Shown: positions 47,530-59,026, numbered from the stretch's first letter. The stretch is 64,000 bases of DNA from Timema cristinae (GCA_039000515.1 JBCFYV010000001.1:32262061-32326060); one strand, 5' to 3'. Notes: generated from the letters alone by a model not told the origin. Numbers and translations are program-made.

Positions 47530-48430
47530 CAGATAATTTGACACTATCTTCACCAACAAATGACCATACTATCGGTATGTCCAGATTGTAGGCTGAAGCC
47601 ATGTTTTTTTTATATCTTTACAATTAATATGTATAACCCGGATGAATAGTAAAATACTTTGCAAAAAAAAAATTTTTAATTCTTAATAGAAATATAATAT
47701 TTGAACACGAATGTTAATAATGCAGTAGCTACATTCATTATTTACTAAATATTTCTAATTTATCGGGGAATGTGGCCCACCATATCGAAAACTCTTTTTT
47801 TTAAACTTTCTTTAGCGAATTTGGCTTTAAAGGGTAGTAGTATGTGAACCGGTGCAGAGAACGACTTTAGTATCTCAGTAATAGTAAGTTACATAGATAA
47901 GCTAAGACAAAGATGGTAAGGTTGTATTTCTGTACTTGGGTGTAATTTTCAAAAAACACTTTTTGTTTTAGTTTGCATTCTTTTTATACCATAATCTTTT
48001 ATTTATTGTTGTTTAAATATAATTATCTAAATATCACTAGTAGTTAAGCTAGTGTTTAAATCCAACGATTTTCTTTAATTTTACGAGCAGGTGATACTTG
48101 TAGTAGTGCAATTTTCAAATATGTCTTCATCAATACCTAAATATTTTCACTCTCGGTTCTAATTCTATTGTTGGTCGAAAAATATCATCTTATACCACTT
48201 GTAGGAAATGTTTTTAATTTTAATTACTTTAATGCGCTTTAAACTAGACACGTTTATTGATTTGGTAAATTTTTATATAACTATATATTTACATTATAAA
48301 ATAACTTAATTTATAATAACTACACAACCATCAAAAAATAATAGACGTTTCAACATCCATTGTGCCTTTTACTTATTTTCGTTTCACTTTTAATTACATG
48401 TTAAAAAAAACTTACACGCATCAGTACACG
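47530..48430. other. AT-rich intron, nothing recognised
   Basis: Only a SINE tail scrap (TATAACCCGGATGAATAGTA) near 47630. Confidence 0.45.
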
Positions 48431-48672
48431 ATTGAGCCATATCAACCGAGTGGTGGCCGTCTGATGGAAAATATAGTAGAAACTTCTGCGGACAGAAGGT
48501 GTTATATGGTTAGCACAACGAACTACCCGGCCGTTAATCTCATATTTATGACAGCTCCTCATTTGTCCTCATGAGGCTGAGTTTTACCTCATTACAGGAC
48601 CAGTGCTTCACAGAAAATATGGAACCGAACACGGGACCTCTGGATTTGTAGCCAGGAACTCTGACCACCATA
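48431..48672 (-). mobile_element. SINE-D copy, reverse orientation
   Basis: ATTGAGCCATATCAACCGAG at one end, CATTTGTCCTCATGAGGCTG in the middle, and the head complement (ACCTCTGGATTTGTAGCCAG, AACTCTGACCA) at the other. Confidence 0.78.
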
Positions 48673-48844
48673 ATACGAAGGTGGTAAATTATATTAAAAA
48701 AAAAAAGAATTTATCATAAAGTGTTGATTTTATTTATAAAATGTATAATACAAATATTACTTATATCATTATTTTAGATGTTTCCTGGGAATAGTTATGT
48801 GATTAGTCAGTGATTCGATGAGTCCCAAGAAACTTTTATATACC

Positions 48845-49385
48845 AGAAACTCATAGCCCAAGCTGCACATATAGCTTGTTTTAACCAAAAGTGTACAAAA
48901 TCCCTATTGAATTACATCCGGAAAGCTATGCTAATACCATTGAATTGTGTCCAAAGTTTCGTAGTACAGTGCCGAGATGTCAAAGATGTTTAAACATGTG
49001 TGTACAACAGGTTGCATAGGAGTTAGGCTCACGGCACTACACACCTCAATATCTTAGAGCACGAAAGCAGAACATACCTAAATTAACAATAAACAACACA
49101 CCAGTCCATCTTGAAATGCTAATTACGTTCTGAGGATCATAATTAAGTCTTACATCACAGAAAGTGCTTGCCATTATTTCATGTGTGGTGCCGTACGCCT
49201 AACTTTAATGCAACCTGTTGTACACGCATGCTTAAACAACTTTGCTATCCCGGCGCTATACGCTGAAATTTCTAAAAAATTAAATGTTACTAGCATAGGT
49301 TTCCTGATTTAGAGGGATGTTGTCTTACCTTTGGTTCAAAACAAGCTATCTTTGCAGTTTGGGCTATGAGTTCCCAAACACTCTG
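48845..49385. mobile_element. Foldback element of about 540 bases
   Basis: The left end GAAACTCATAGCCCAAGCTG, then ATAGCTTGTTTT.AACCAA, mirrors the right end TTGGTTCAAAACAAGCTATC and TTTGGGCTATGAGTTCCC. Arms run inward for roughly 200 bases (TACAACAGGTTGCAT against ATGCAACCTGTTGTAC). A partial copy lies at about 50190-50345 (CATCCGGCAAAATATGCTAA). No open frame. Confidence 0.72.
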
Positions 49386-49969
49386 TATGTAAATTTAAAG
49401 ACCTGTACCTTCACTACCGAATATTGAAAGAATCCTATGATGAGTGCTAATTTCAAAGGAGCCATTCATTAAAGTCTAAAGCCACTGCAGGGGTAATCTA
49501 GTTTCTAATAAATAAAGAGGTGGGTGGTTGGAGGGGGGAGTGAAAGAGGAAGCCATAGAAGTGTTTTCTAAAGAAACTTTCAACTTCAAATCCTTTGAAG
49601 GAAATTAACCGAAAAAAGTAGTAGATTAGCTTGCGTCTCATTGTAAGAAATATTTTCACAATCTCAAGTTCTTCATACGAATTCTCGAGTCTAATTGAAT
49701 AGCCAAATATATTTAACATACAAATAAAACTTGATCATTATATAACTAGCAACTTCAAAGATAGAGGCAAATAGATTTTTTTACTGTAGACATTTTTTAT
49801 GAACGTGTAAACAATCCTTTTTTTAAATATGTCAAATTATATATAATTATAATATGAGCTAAGACTCTTCCTAATTACCCCCTTACCTCTAAAAGGTACG
49901 CGCACCAGACCACTTGACCACCAATACGGGTCGAATATACTTAGCCTATCTGTAATTTACTCAACCCCT

Positions 49970-50600
49970 CGGAAAGACAAGTATTGTGATCGTCAAAAAA
50001 ATGGAACTATTTGATAATTGTCGACTATTCATGACACCCTGGAACAAAAAAAAAGTTGTTTTCAAGATGCCGTCTGTGTGTCTGTATCTTGGCCTAGATC
50101 CGAAACCATTTTACCTATCGGGATAAAACTTTGTATCTAGAATTTTCATAAGGTTTGTAAAGTTCACCTTTCCTCATAGTCAAAACTGCACATATATATT
50201 TTTGCGACAAAATTTATACAACATCCTTATACACATACATCCGGCAAAATATGCTAATACCTTCAAGTTATGTTCAAAATTTCGGTGTATACCACCAGGA
50301 GAGAAAATCTTTACTGGTGTACATGTACAACAGCATTAAATATATTTTTATAAAACCAATGGATTCTGGGCTCTAAGGTTTAAAAATTAAGTTGATTATT
50401 ATGTTCTTTAGTGGACAGAGATGTTCCTCTTTTATTAATGGTTTTGTAACAGTGTATATAATTTCATTTATGTTCTTTGAGGGCATGTGATGCACTTTCT
50501 TTCCTTCATGTTTCTATAACAATGTATACTATTTCATTTCAAAAATCTTACTAGTTTTTAGTAAATGTCTCTTATTTTAGTCTGAGTGGTGCATCGTACC
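49970..50600 (+). repeat. Family F copy, with a piece of the foldback element inside
   Basis: Starts GGAAAGACAAGTATTGTGAT, has TGCCGTCTGTGTGTCTGTAT and ends near TTTTTAGTAAATGTCTCTTA. About 50190-50345 resembles the foldback element at 48845 rather than family F, so it looks nested or chimeric. Confidence 0.6.
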
Positions 50601-50885
50601 ATTTATTATGTTTTTTCTTTCATTATATCTAACGTTGTATCTGTGTTTATGATGCTAAGGACACATTATGTGTTGACAAGTTTTTAAGCCCACAAACAAT
50701 ACGTAGGCCTAATTATTTTTAAATCCAAGAATACAATTCAATGCATTTGTTATGGCCAATACCTGAAATAGGCCTTTTGTAAATTAGCTGGTCTCTTCGA
50801 AAATTGGCCAACTGTTTTAGCAAAATCGAGAAATTTTTATCGGGGAAAATTTTAATTCACGTTCTGGCCAACCAAGCACAAATTA

Positions 50886-50992
50886 GCCGCTTCGGTGGCC
50901 CCGTGGTCTAACGCACTAATCTGTGTTGGACTAGACTGCCGAAGACGGGGAGATAGATTGTTAGATCCCGATCGAGTACACAGGAACATAGG
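50886..50992 (+). mobile_element. SINE-C head, tail replaced
   Basis: AGCCGCTTCGGTGGCCCCGT, GTCTAACGCACT, GAAGACGGGGAGATAGA and CGATCGAGTACAC, then it stops abruptly. Confidence 0.7.
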
Positions 50993-51011
50993 TATATAGG
51001 AAACAATAAAT

Positions 51012-51075
51012 ATACTAGCGACTAGAGAGCAGTCTTGTCGCGGCTTTTCTGTAGCAGTGTTCTGATCGCTAGTAT
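51012..51075. repeat. 10-base inverted repeat around a 44-base spacer
   Basis: ATACTAGCGA (51012-51021) and TCGCTAGTAT (51066-51075). It lies directly after the truncated SINE-C. Could mark the end of an element. Confidence 0.5.
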
Positions 51076-51079
51076 GTCC

Positions 51080-52360
51080 CTGGCCTATACTTTAGGCTTA
51101 AAACAAGATTTATAAAATAACACCAAAAAACCATGGTTTTCATTTTTTGCAAACGATTTCACAATATGATGTATTCTGGACACCTCCAGACTTATTCTCT
51201 GGAACTTTTGATTAAAATGTAATAAAATATTATCTATAATTGAATTGATAATTTGTTTAATTAAAGTGTTTGCGACAGTCCCAAACAAACCGACGGGTAT
51301 AAAAGTGCAGTATAGGTAAAAAAAAAAGTCATGTAAACATTTGGTTCATAAAGTGGTCGTAAATTCTTCTGATAGAAATCAATTAGTGGTCACACATGAC
51401 TTGTTATATGATTGTCTTCAACCTATATTAAATATATTCTATCACAATAAGCTAGAATTTAAGCTGAATTAATTTTTCGTTAAAGGTTGCCTCTTTTATG
51501 GGGATATCTCATTTCTTACCTTTTAATTTGGAATAGGGTACTGGTACGATTTCTAATCTGAAAGTCAAGGACAGCTCATGCTATCAAAATCCTGCTAGAA
51601 GTGATCAAACTCATTCATTTTTATAAAAAATTGAAAAAATTTGAAGTAAACCCAGATTGTATAATGCTGTAAAGATTCTTTTAAACTAAAAACAAAGGTG
51701 CTTAAGCCTCTTAGTGAAGGAATTATAAGTTTGGAATACTTGTTTCTTCTTTTTTTTTTTTTTTTTTTTGCCCCGCGTCTTACTACTTCTGAGTACTTTA
51801 AAATGTAGTCCATCCACGCTCAAATATGCCCAAATCCTTAACCTAAGACACATTTTGTTGCAATTGTCATTCTGAAATGAAAATCGCTAAGGAAAAGGAG
51901 TATGCTACTTCATCTCTCAGATAATACTTTACACTTGAAAAAAAAAAGCAGCATTATTGCAAAATTACATTTTTATTTACCCACCTTGCCCTTGTATAAA
52001 TATGAAATCTAGAAAACTATATAAAAAACATCCAAATAAAGTAATATTTTTCCCGCTAGATAAAAAAAAGGCTGTAGTTCGATTTAAATAATCTAAAACT
52101 CCCACTAACCTCCCGATTCATCTTGAAAAAGGGGTCTAGGGGATCCACTAGAAAGTTCTACTATACCTTTAGCCAAAAATCTCCTTTATAAGTATATATG
52201 AACCCCCTCTTGGTGAGATACATCAAATTCAAGCGGAGGGGATATCTGGACCTCTCAATCCATGCCTTCGGAAACATAGCTATCTGTACCCAAATTATAA
52301 CATCCAACTGTTTCTAAAATTAGCGAACAGCACACGGCTATCAGCCACCTACTACACTGG
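51080..52360. other. AT-rich intron, T-run and SINE tail scraps
   Basis: A T-run of about 20 at 51748-51769 is followed by GCCCCGCGTCTTACTACTTC, the complement of the common SINE tail, so a short SINE 3' end is present in reverse orientation. The rest is unassigned. Confidence 0.5.
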
Positions 52361-52364
52361 ATAT

Positions 52365-52665
52365 CATCTCTGAGGTAACTGTATGGCTACAATTGAGAAA
52401 CAGCGATAAAATTCTCTAATTTTCATGGGTCAAACTCCCCTCAAATATAATAAAAGTTTCACAACGCTGCAGCGCGCTGGTTAGTCGATGTTGCCAGTAG
52501 CTCCTTCTACACCACCTTCAGATATAACTGAGAGCGAGGAGATTTGGCAACAGTTAACTGAAAGAGAGAGAGAGAGAGCAAAGATAAATATTTTCTCCGA
52601 GAGACCTGCAGTTACCTCAGCGATGATATTGAGTATAGGCTACCCCCTGAGTAAATTAAAACTTG
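52365..52665 (+). repeat. Family G repeat, second copy
   Basis: Matches 44840-45145 (GAGGAGATTTGGCAACAGTT, AGATAAATATTTTCTCCGAG). Contains a (GA)n at 52563-52578. The 111-residue frame over it has no family resemblance. Confidence 0.65.
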
Positions 52666-53279
52666 GTTCTCAGCAGAAGTTGAAAAGAACGTCATATCGA
52701 TTCTTTGCGCTCCACTTAGGGCCTCTCTCTCTCCCCAAACAATACTTACCCCCTTACACACTCGCCCTCTCTGACCAGCCAACCCATACCTCCTACCATC
52801 CCTATCCAGTCTTCAATTTATAAGAGAGAAAGGAGGATTAATGTAAGAAACAACAATAAAAGAAGAAAACCCCGGCTCCTGATGCAGATTAAACCAAGTA
52901 TGAACTTGTTGGTTCGAGAAGGTAATCATCGTCTCCTTCCTTCCTTCTTTGGTTGGCCTCGCAACACAAAGGAGGAAAAGAAAGTTTGCTTGTCGAGGAA
53001 GTTAAAACAAACGTCTAGGAAGGATCGTACCACAAGGATCTATTTGGAAGGAGGGGTTCGGGGTGCAATGTCTGACGTTCAGTGGCTTGTAATGAATTCC
53101 CTGAACAGGAAATATCAAGGTATTATTTTAACATTAAATTCTATTTGAAACCATTTTAAATGTAGTCGCTATGGATTTTATAAGACTCCAATAAAGCTAC
53201 TAGCCTAGACATTGATGAGAAATACAAATAAATGGCATGATGCACCGCACATAACTTCCTCTCTTTTGTCTTAAATTAG

Positions 53280-53770
53280 AGACTTTTATTAAAAACTAGT
53301 TAACTGGCTGATACTATATAATATAAATTGTTACAAAAACACTCAACTAAAGATCATAAATGAAGTAATATAGAATGTTACTAAATATTTAGAAAAGAGG
53401 AACATCATGTGAGAATGAAAAGAACAATTTTGATTAATTAAACAGTGACTAGACACAGAATTTAATCAAAATCGTTAGAGTGAATTTCGAGATTTTTTTT
53501 TATTAGCTTCAGTAAATTACTCTTAATTTTAGGGTTGGCATCTAATTTTAAAATACCTTGGGAGGAACTTATAAAAAACTCTACATACCAAGTCTTAGCC
53601 CGATGGTAAAATGGTTTCGGCTCTAATCCATGAGACATACAGATGGCATCGTGAAAAAAACTTTTTCGGTCTCCGGGGGTCATGAAACGTGACATTTATC
53701 AAGATCTCTTGTTCAATATTTATTTTGACGATCATGATACTTTTATCACCAAGAGAATGAACGAAAGTAA
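53280..53770 (-). repeat. Family F copy
   Basis: Contains AATCAAAATCGTTAGAGTGA, CAGATGGCATCGTGAAAAAA, GGTCATGAAACGTGACATTT and inner end GACGATCATGATACTTTTAT. Outer part poorly preserved. Confidence 0.7.
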
Positions 53771-53873
53771 AGATATAAACAATACTTATTAAATAATGCC
53801 GGATTTCTAAACGTAAGCAACGCATCTAGGTGTTCTACCGTGTAGCACCCTTAATCGCCAAAATTAAACCTTA

Positions 53874-54259
53874 AGGTGGAGTGCTAGTGAGCGTCAGTTT
53901 AGGGCAGTATTTTTGCAGTTTTTATAGCACAAACATCTTTTGACCAAAATAAATCAAATATTTCTTTTATAGAATCATAGAATTAAGTTTTCTGCACATG
54001 CTTATCTCAACAGTTGTTGAATATCTGTCATGAGCATGATGGCATTTGGTGACAAACTTTTCTCTTTATTTAAAAAGTTTGTCACCAAATGCCGCCATGC
54101 TCACGACAGATATTCAACAACTGTTGAGATTAGCATGTGCAGAAAACTAAACTCTATGATTCTATAGAATAAATATTTGATTTATTTTGGCCAAAAAAGT
54201 TTGTGCTATAAAAACTGCAAAATTAATGCACTAAACTCACACTCACTAGCACCCCGCCT
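53874..54259. mobile_element. Palindromic foldback MITE, 386 bases
   Basis: Two arms of about 185 bases are near-perfect reverse complements around a short TTTTCTCTTTATTTAAA centre. Ends AGGTGGAGTGCTAGTGAG and CTCACTAGCACCCCGCCT; flanking TA at 53872-53873 and 54260-54261 fits a TA target duplication. High arm identity suggests recent origin or conversion between arms. No coding capacity. Confidence 0.85.
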
Positions 54260-55054
54260 TAGGAAACAGTTAAATAAAATGTTGTTTATGTGAGTGTAGG
54301 ATGACAAACTAAATTTAGAGTCTTGTTTTTCTTGCCAGAAGTGGGTTGGTAAGTTAGTGTAATCCTATGGGGATGGAGGGAGGGAGGGAGGGGGGGTAAA
54401 CACTCCCATGCTAAAATATAAGAGGGGGTTGGTAGGAACACCTGAGTACCAGGGCTGAGCTCGTGACGACCCCGGGGTGAAGTCCTTTGGGAGTGAGATA
54501 GCTGCAGGTCTACCAACCACTCAAAGTTTATTCACCCCACCACTAAGGTATCTCACGTCATTTCCATACAGTTTATTTTCATATTGAGATAAAAAAAAAT
54601 ACTTTTATATCTTTGAAAAATAACAAGATTTGTAATTTACATCTAATTTATCTTTGTGTTGTAAAAAAAAAAAAATACACGCGTAAGATTATGAACACAC
54701 AAATAGTTTTGTTTTGGGTTAATATTTCAATTTGACTTATTTATTAGACAGCAAAAAAATAAATTAAAAAATATATTTTGACAATTTTATTATTAAAGGA
54801 TTTTTCAAAGAGGCTATACAGTGTGTTTTAATTGGTGCCAAGTATTTGAGGGGTGTATTCCCAATGACCATACATTAAGAAAAGTCCATGTAAACATGTG
54901 TCTATAACCAATTCGTTTCTGAGCTAGGAGGAATTTTACTGTTCAATTAATAAGCAATCCAAAAGAATAAGTAATGCAATTAAACAAGACAAAGTTTCAC
55001 AGAAAAAGAACAAAAAACCAGAAGTCTGAACATTCGTTTAGTTAGAAAAATTGT

Positions 55055-55232
55055 TCAAACTGGTGTCCTGCGTTCCATTCTTTGTCGTACTTTGTTGAAT
55101 ACACCTGAGGTGTTACTTATTTTCTCACATCAATTTACAATAAGCTTTCTTATAACGTCAACATCAGACACAGGAGTTGAGTAAACAATGGACTGTCTCC
55201 CAGAGGTAGAAATCCATTCGGTTCAAATCTGC
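55055..55232 (-). pseudogene. Tc1/mariner-type transposase C-terminal remnant
   Basis: Minus-strand translation with one frameshift gives ADLNRMDFYLWE, then QSIVYSTPVSDVDVIRKLIV, N-stop-C, EKISNTSGVFNKVRQRM and ERRTPV. This follows the insect Tc1/mariner-like pattern PDLTPxDFFLWG..K..VY.TPV.......I...C..I....F.RVR. The Asp of the xDL.xxDF block, where the last catalytic acidic residue lies, is kept. Two stops and the frameshift show it is dead. The sequence left of it to about 54823 (TACAGTGTGTTTTAATTGG) could be the element's 3' end. Confidence 0.65.
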
Positions 55233-55343
55233 CGATTAAACGAACCACTCAACGGACCCCCCACGATGAATCCAACTTTGAGGAAAACCTTTGATAACTA
55301 TAAAACTAAATGTTTCTAGACCCATGTTTATATGAACTCTAGG

Positions 55344-55618
55344 GTGACCTGGTGGTCTAGGGGTAAGGTGTCAGACTTCTGCGCTGGCGGCCGGGGTTCA
55401 ATCCTCGGTCACGGCACAGATTTATCTGATTACCAAACCCTTCCTTCACCTCTGACAAGACATCTTGTGAATGTGGGGAATGCCAGGCCTCCACCGTGGT
55501 TCGGATTCCACGTTAAACTGTAGGTCCTTCATTTCATCTCACAATCACCCTACCATTACACATTAGCGTAAGTGCGTACAACCCGAATGGTAGTAAGACG
55601 CGGTGCTAATAATAATAA
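55344..55618 (+). mobile_element. SINE-A copy with target duplication
   Basis: Head GTGACCTGGTGGTCTAGGGG, B-box GGGGTTCAATCCTC, body, tail and (AAT)n. TATATGAACT at 55329-55338 and 55619-55628. Confidence 0.92.
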
Positions 55619-55629
55619 TATATGAACTT

Positions 55630-57200
55630 TTCTTAATTTTTTATCGATGGGAGTACACCATAAACTATTTGATAACAATTAAAATACAGCTAGTGTATAT
55701 ATTTTAATAAAATAATTACAAATAAAATTAAATTTAGGGTATACATAATAAAATAATGTTAAACTTTTGTGTTTCAAACTTAATCAGTAGACCATTTGAT
55801 GCAACAAAAGGAATGTTAAATGGTAGGTATACCCTGAATTAAGGCTACTTATAATATGTAAAAAAAAGAAGGTTTAATAGTGGTATAATGTAAGTTTATA
55901 ATATATTAATATATTTGGTTTTGATCTTATGAGGACAGATACAAGACTTTTTTTAATCAGCGTTGGTGAGCTATGTCTATTATTTAAAAGGTAGAATATA
56001 TTAGGTTTCAACGTATAATTTGTCAAAGAATCTTTGATATGTTTTTTAACTGTTGATTACAAATTTTAATTATATGTATGCTTGTACACATTCATACAAA
56101 TTAGGCATTCTTAAAATGTGAAAACTTAGTCCCATAGCCGATTACAAGCCCTTCAGGCCGTATAAAAAACAGTTATGTTGGTAACGAATTTAGTTAGATA
56201 TAATAAATTCCGATTAATATAGAGTAGGTCTTTATGAAAATACAAGCATAATTTTAGGCACATATTGATAACATTTTACTATTTTATTAGTTTTAGGTAT
56301 TGATAAAATCTATCGATTGACAGTTATAGATCAAATAACCTGATGTATGAAAAAGTTAAAATGGATTTAGTAACTTTTATAGCTATCTATTAAGCAATTT
56401 CTTTGAGTTTTTTAACACCACAAATATAAATGGTATTTTCCTCATACTAACCCATTTAGAGTAATTAAATTAAGATGGGCCAAACACCAAACGCATAGGC
56501 GTAGTCCAATTTTTTTTAAAAATCTATAACATGATAAGAATTATTACTAGCCCCTATAAAATTTAGAACATTGTTATTTTATACAGTAGTGGTGTAACAT
56601 TATTTGTATAAGTGTGTGTATAGGAGGGAGGGGGATAAGAGGGGCTGTACGTAACAATTTTTTTATAGACTTCCTACCCTCCTCTCCCTCAGTTAATGTT
56701 AGATAATTGAATGTTCCTAGAAGTTACTTATAGTAGTCCTCATTTGAAGATTTTTTGAAAATAACTTTATTTTAACAGCTATTGAGAATAGTGCTTTCCC
56801 CAAAATAATTTGAAATTTGGATACTTCTAGAGGTTATTTGGAGTAGGCCTCACTCGGCCATTATTCGAAAAGGAGAGGTCTCTAAAAGCAATTTAGAGTA
56901 TTATATTCACCTGTAATATTTTTTTAAATACTAAATACATCTAGAAGTTATTTGGATGAGTCCTTACTTGGCAAATTTTTGAAATTGAACGCATCTTTAA
57001 GTTATTTGAAGTTTGATACAAGACCATCTTAAAGCTTCATTTTAAAAACGTTTGGAAAATTTTGGGGGAGGGGGGGTACAAAAACTCTAAAAACCCTCCC
57101 TCTCTACGGCCATGGTTGGGCTATTAAGACCTTTGCAGCCATTTAATGCAACAAAACTAAAGGATCCACATCTAAATAAGTTTAAATAAGTTGTGTTCCA
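55630..57200. other. AT-rich intron, nothing recognised
   Basis: A phrase with TAGAAGTTATTTGGA recurs loosely at about 56720, 56825 and 56945, probably a decayed local repeat. Confidence 0.45.
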
Positions 57201-57225
57201 TGCTGGTAAGAGAAACGCTTCCTAC

Positions 57226-57394
57226 CTGTGGTGCGCACAAGATGTTCATGGTATACTCTATCTCCTGATGAAGGTCAGTACTGTCCAGTAGGCCTTTTAG
57301 CACCACCTGACCGATCAGGTCGTGTCTCGAGAATCGGTCAAAGTCGTACACGGAGAACTGTAGGTAGCGCTGCCGCAAATCATCATACAGGACA
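57226..57394 (-). CDS. Syt10: Synaptotagmin-10-type exon: C2A loop 3 and C-terminal half of C2A
   Basis: Internal exon of 169 bases. The first base completes a Ser codon from the previous exon (AG|T), then it reads VLYDDLRQRYLQF and SVYDFDRFSRHDLIGQVVL, ending in NILCAPQ before GTAGGA (phase 0). The acceptor is TTGGTTACAG. The loop-3 Asp ligands of C2A (in YDFD and RHD) are all present, so this C2A should bind calcium. RYLQFSVYDFDRFSRHD is nearly invariant in the Syt3/6/9/10 class. The segment after LKGLLDSTDL is the variable C2A-C2B region and is as short as in other family members. Confidence 0.93.
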
Positions 57395-57623
57395 CTGTAA
57401 CCAAATACACTAGATGTCAGGAGTTTTGTTGAATGGCCGCCATGTAATTTCCTCAGAACACTACGACCAAAGACACTCGGCGTTGGGATGGATAAGAAAG
57501 ATATAACCTAGCTAGAACACTGCAACCAAGGTTACTCAACGTTGAACTTTATGCAGAGTTATACAAGAGTAATAACTGTTTCATATGGACTGACCTAAAG
57601 ACGAATGTAATAACTTTCTCATA

Positions 57624-58052
57624 TACAGGGTGGGCCAAAAGTCTCTACACATTGCAAAGCTTATTGGGAAAAACAGTAGGCTTTACAAAAAAAATAGTTC
57701 AAAGAAATAATACTTTAATGATTTTCTATCCTTGGAACGAAATGTGTAGTCAACATTTCCAAGTAATTTTCTGCAGTGCCATAAAAAAAAAAACCAAACT
57801 TCATCTCTATCCTTGAACGACATGTGTAGTCAACATTTCTAATTAATTTTCTGCAGTGCCATAAAAAAATACCCCAACCAAACTTCATAACCCATGGCAT
57901 GAGATACCACCGCAAACAGTAACACCAGGTTGATTTGCCTGCCCTTCAAGAACAATTTTATGTTTCTCTGTATACCTAAACCAAAAACCAGATTATCTTA
58001 GTTCAATTTTAACTACGTTCGGAATGGATAGTTACTTTCGGCCCACCCTGTG
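57624..58052. mobile_element. Mariner-type MITE with duplicated transposase scrap
   Basis: Inverted ends TACAGGGTGGGCCAAAAGT and (from the right) CACAGGGTGGGCCGAAAGT, flanked by TA at 57622-57623 and 58053-58054. Inside, about 84 bases are tandemly duplicated (57718-57801 and 57802-57889). On the minus strand each copy encodes a version of GTAENYLEMLTTHFVPRIE, which resembles the NYLxML...P.L stretch of Tc1/mariner transposases. Sits in the 0.7 kb intron between the two C2A exons. Confidence 0.8.
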
Positions 58053-58102
58053 TACTGATCTGAAGATGAATGTAATATTTGTCTCATATAACTTATACCG
58101 AC

Positions 58103-58256
58103 CTAAAGATGAATGTCTCATTGAACACAGGGTTGAGATTCTTGCGATGCACCTTGGTCTGATACTTCTTCTTTCGGTCAGGAAGTAGGTACACTTTCAC
58201 ATAGGGTCACTGCTACCCATCACGTCCTTTACAGGAAGATCACGAGCTTCTAGCAC
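58103..58256 (-). CDS. Syt10: Synaptotagmin-10-type exon: C2A calcium loop 1, carries a 1-base frameshift
   Basis: The exon follows a TTTTTTCTGCACAG acceptor and begins [18 protein letters not shown]. It resumes after the lesion as [16 protein letters not shown] and [16 protein letters not shown], then AG before the GTCGGT donor (phase 2). The exon is 154 bases where the protein alignment needs 155. One base is missing at the Tyr codon of the universal SDPYVK motif near 58203-58206, which would give a stop (TGA) two codons later. Both loop-1 calcium-ligand Asp codons are intact on the near side of the lesion. Because splice sites and reading frame either side are perfect, an assembly or read error is the simplest explanation. 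A true null allele cannot be excluded. Confidence 0.88.
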
Positions 58257-58352
58257 CTGTGCAGAAAAAAAACACACAGGGTTTTACGTACACTACCATT
58301 TAATTTTAGTCTTATTTCAGAAATTTACAGAAGAATATGTAAATACAAGATG

Positions 58353-58440
58353 TTTTTAGCACCACGTCTTACTTTCCGTTCAGGTTATACGCATGAGTAC
58401 ACTCCATTTAGCCGGAAAGGTACCCTGATGGATTAAACTA
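58353..58440 (-). mobile_element. SINE tail fragment, reverse orientation
   Basis: TTTAGCACCACGTCTTACTT and CCGTTCAGGTTATACGCATG, then unrelated sequence. Confidence 0.6.
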
Positions 58441-58449
58441 TGGCTTTAT

Positions 58450-58754
58450 CTATTATTATTATTGTTATTATTATTATTGTTAGCACCGCGTCTTACTACC
58501 CATTCGGGTTATACGCACTTACGCTAATGTGTAATAGTAGGGTCATTGTGAGATGAACTGGAGGACCTACAGTTTAACGTGGAATCAGAACCACGGTGGA
58601 GGCCTGGCACTCCATACATTCACAAGTAGTGATTAATACACGTCTTGTCAGAGGTGAAGGAAGGGTTTGGTAATCAGATAAATCTATGCTGGGACTGAGG
58701 TTTGAACCTTGGACCCTCAGCACAGAAGTACGACACCTTACCCCTACACCACCA
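58450..58754 (-). mobile_element. SINE-A copy, full length, reverse orientation
   Basis: (ATT)n, GCACCGCGTCTTACTACCCA, body and head complement CACCTTACCCCTACACCACC. It directly abuts a SINE-C body at 58755. Confidence 0.9.
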
Positions 58755-58892
58755 GATTTAGTCGGGTGTATTGAGGTTTTTTTTTTCAAAATAGTTTTTC
58801 ACTCTACCTCCACTAAAATGCGGGTACACTTCCTATAAATATAGGGCCTAACCTTCCCAATCCCAGAAAAACATTAGCATGATTAGTACAAG
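58755..58892 (+). mobile_element. SINE-C body, head replaced
   Basis: TTAGTCGGGTGTATTGAGG, TTTTTCACTCTACCTCCACT, ATGCGGGTACACTTCCT and AACATTAGCATGATTAGTAC; the head is lost at the SINE-A junction and the tail ends early. Confidence 0.65.
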
Positions 58893-59026
58893 GTGAATTC
58901 GGGCATAAATACAGGATAGGGAGAGGAGGGTGATATAGCGGGTAGGAGGTATGTGCTCACCACGTGACCACAAAGCACTGGACTCTGTTGCAATACTTGG
59001 GAATGATTGACTAATGGACGGCGAAA

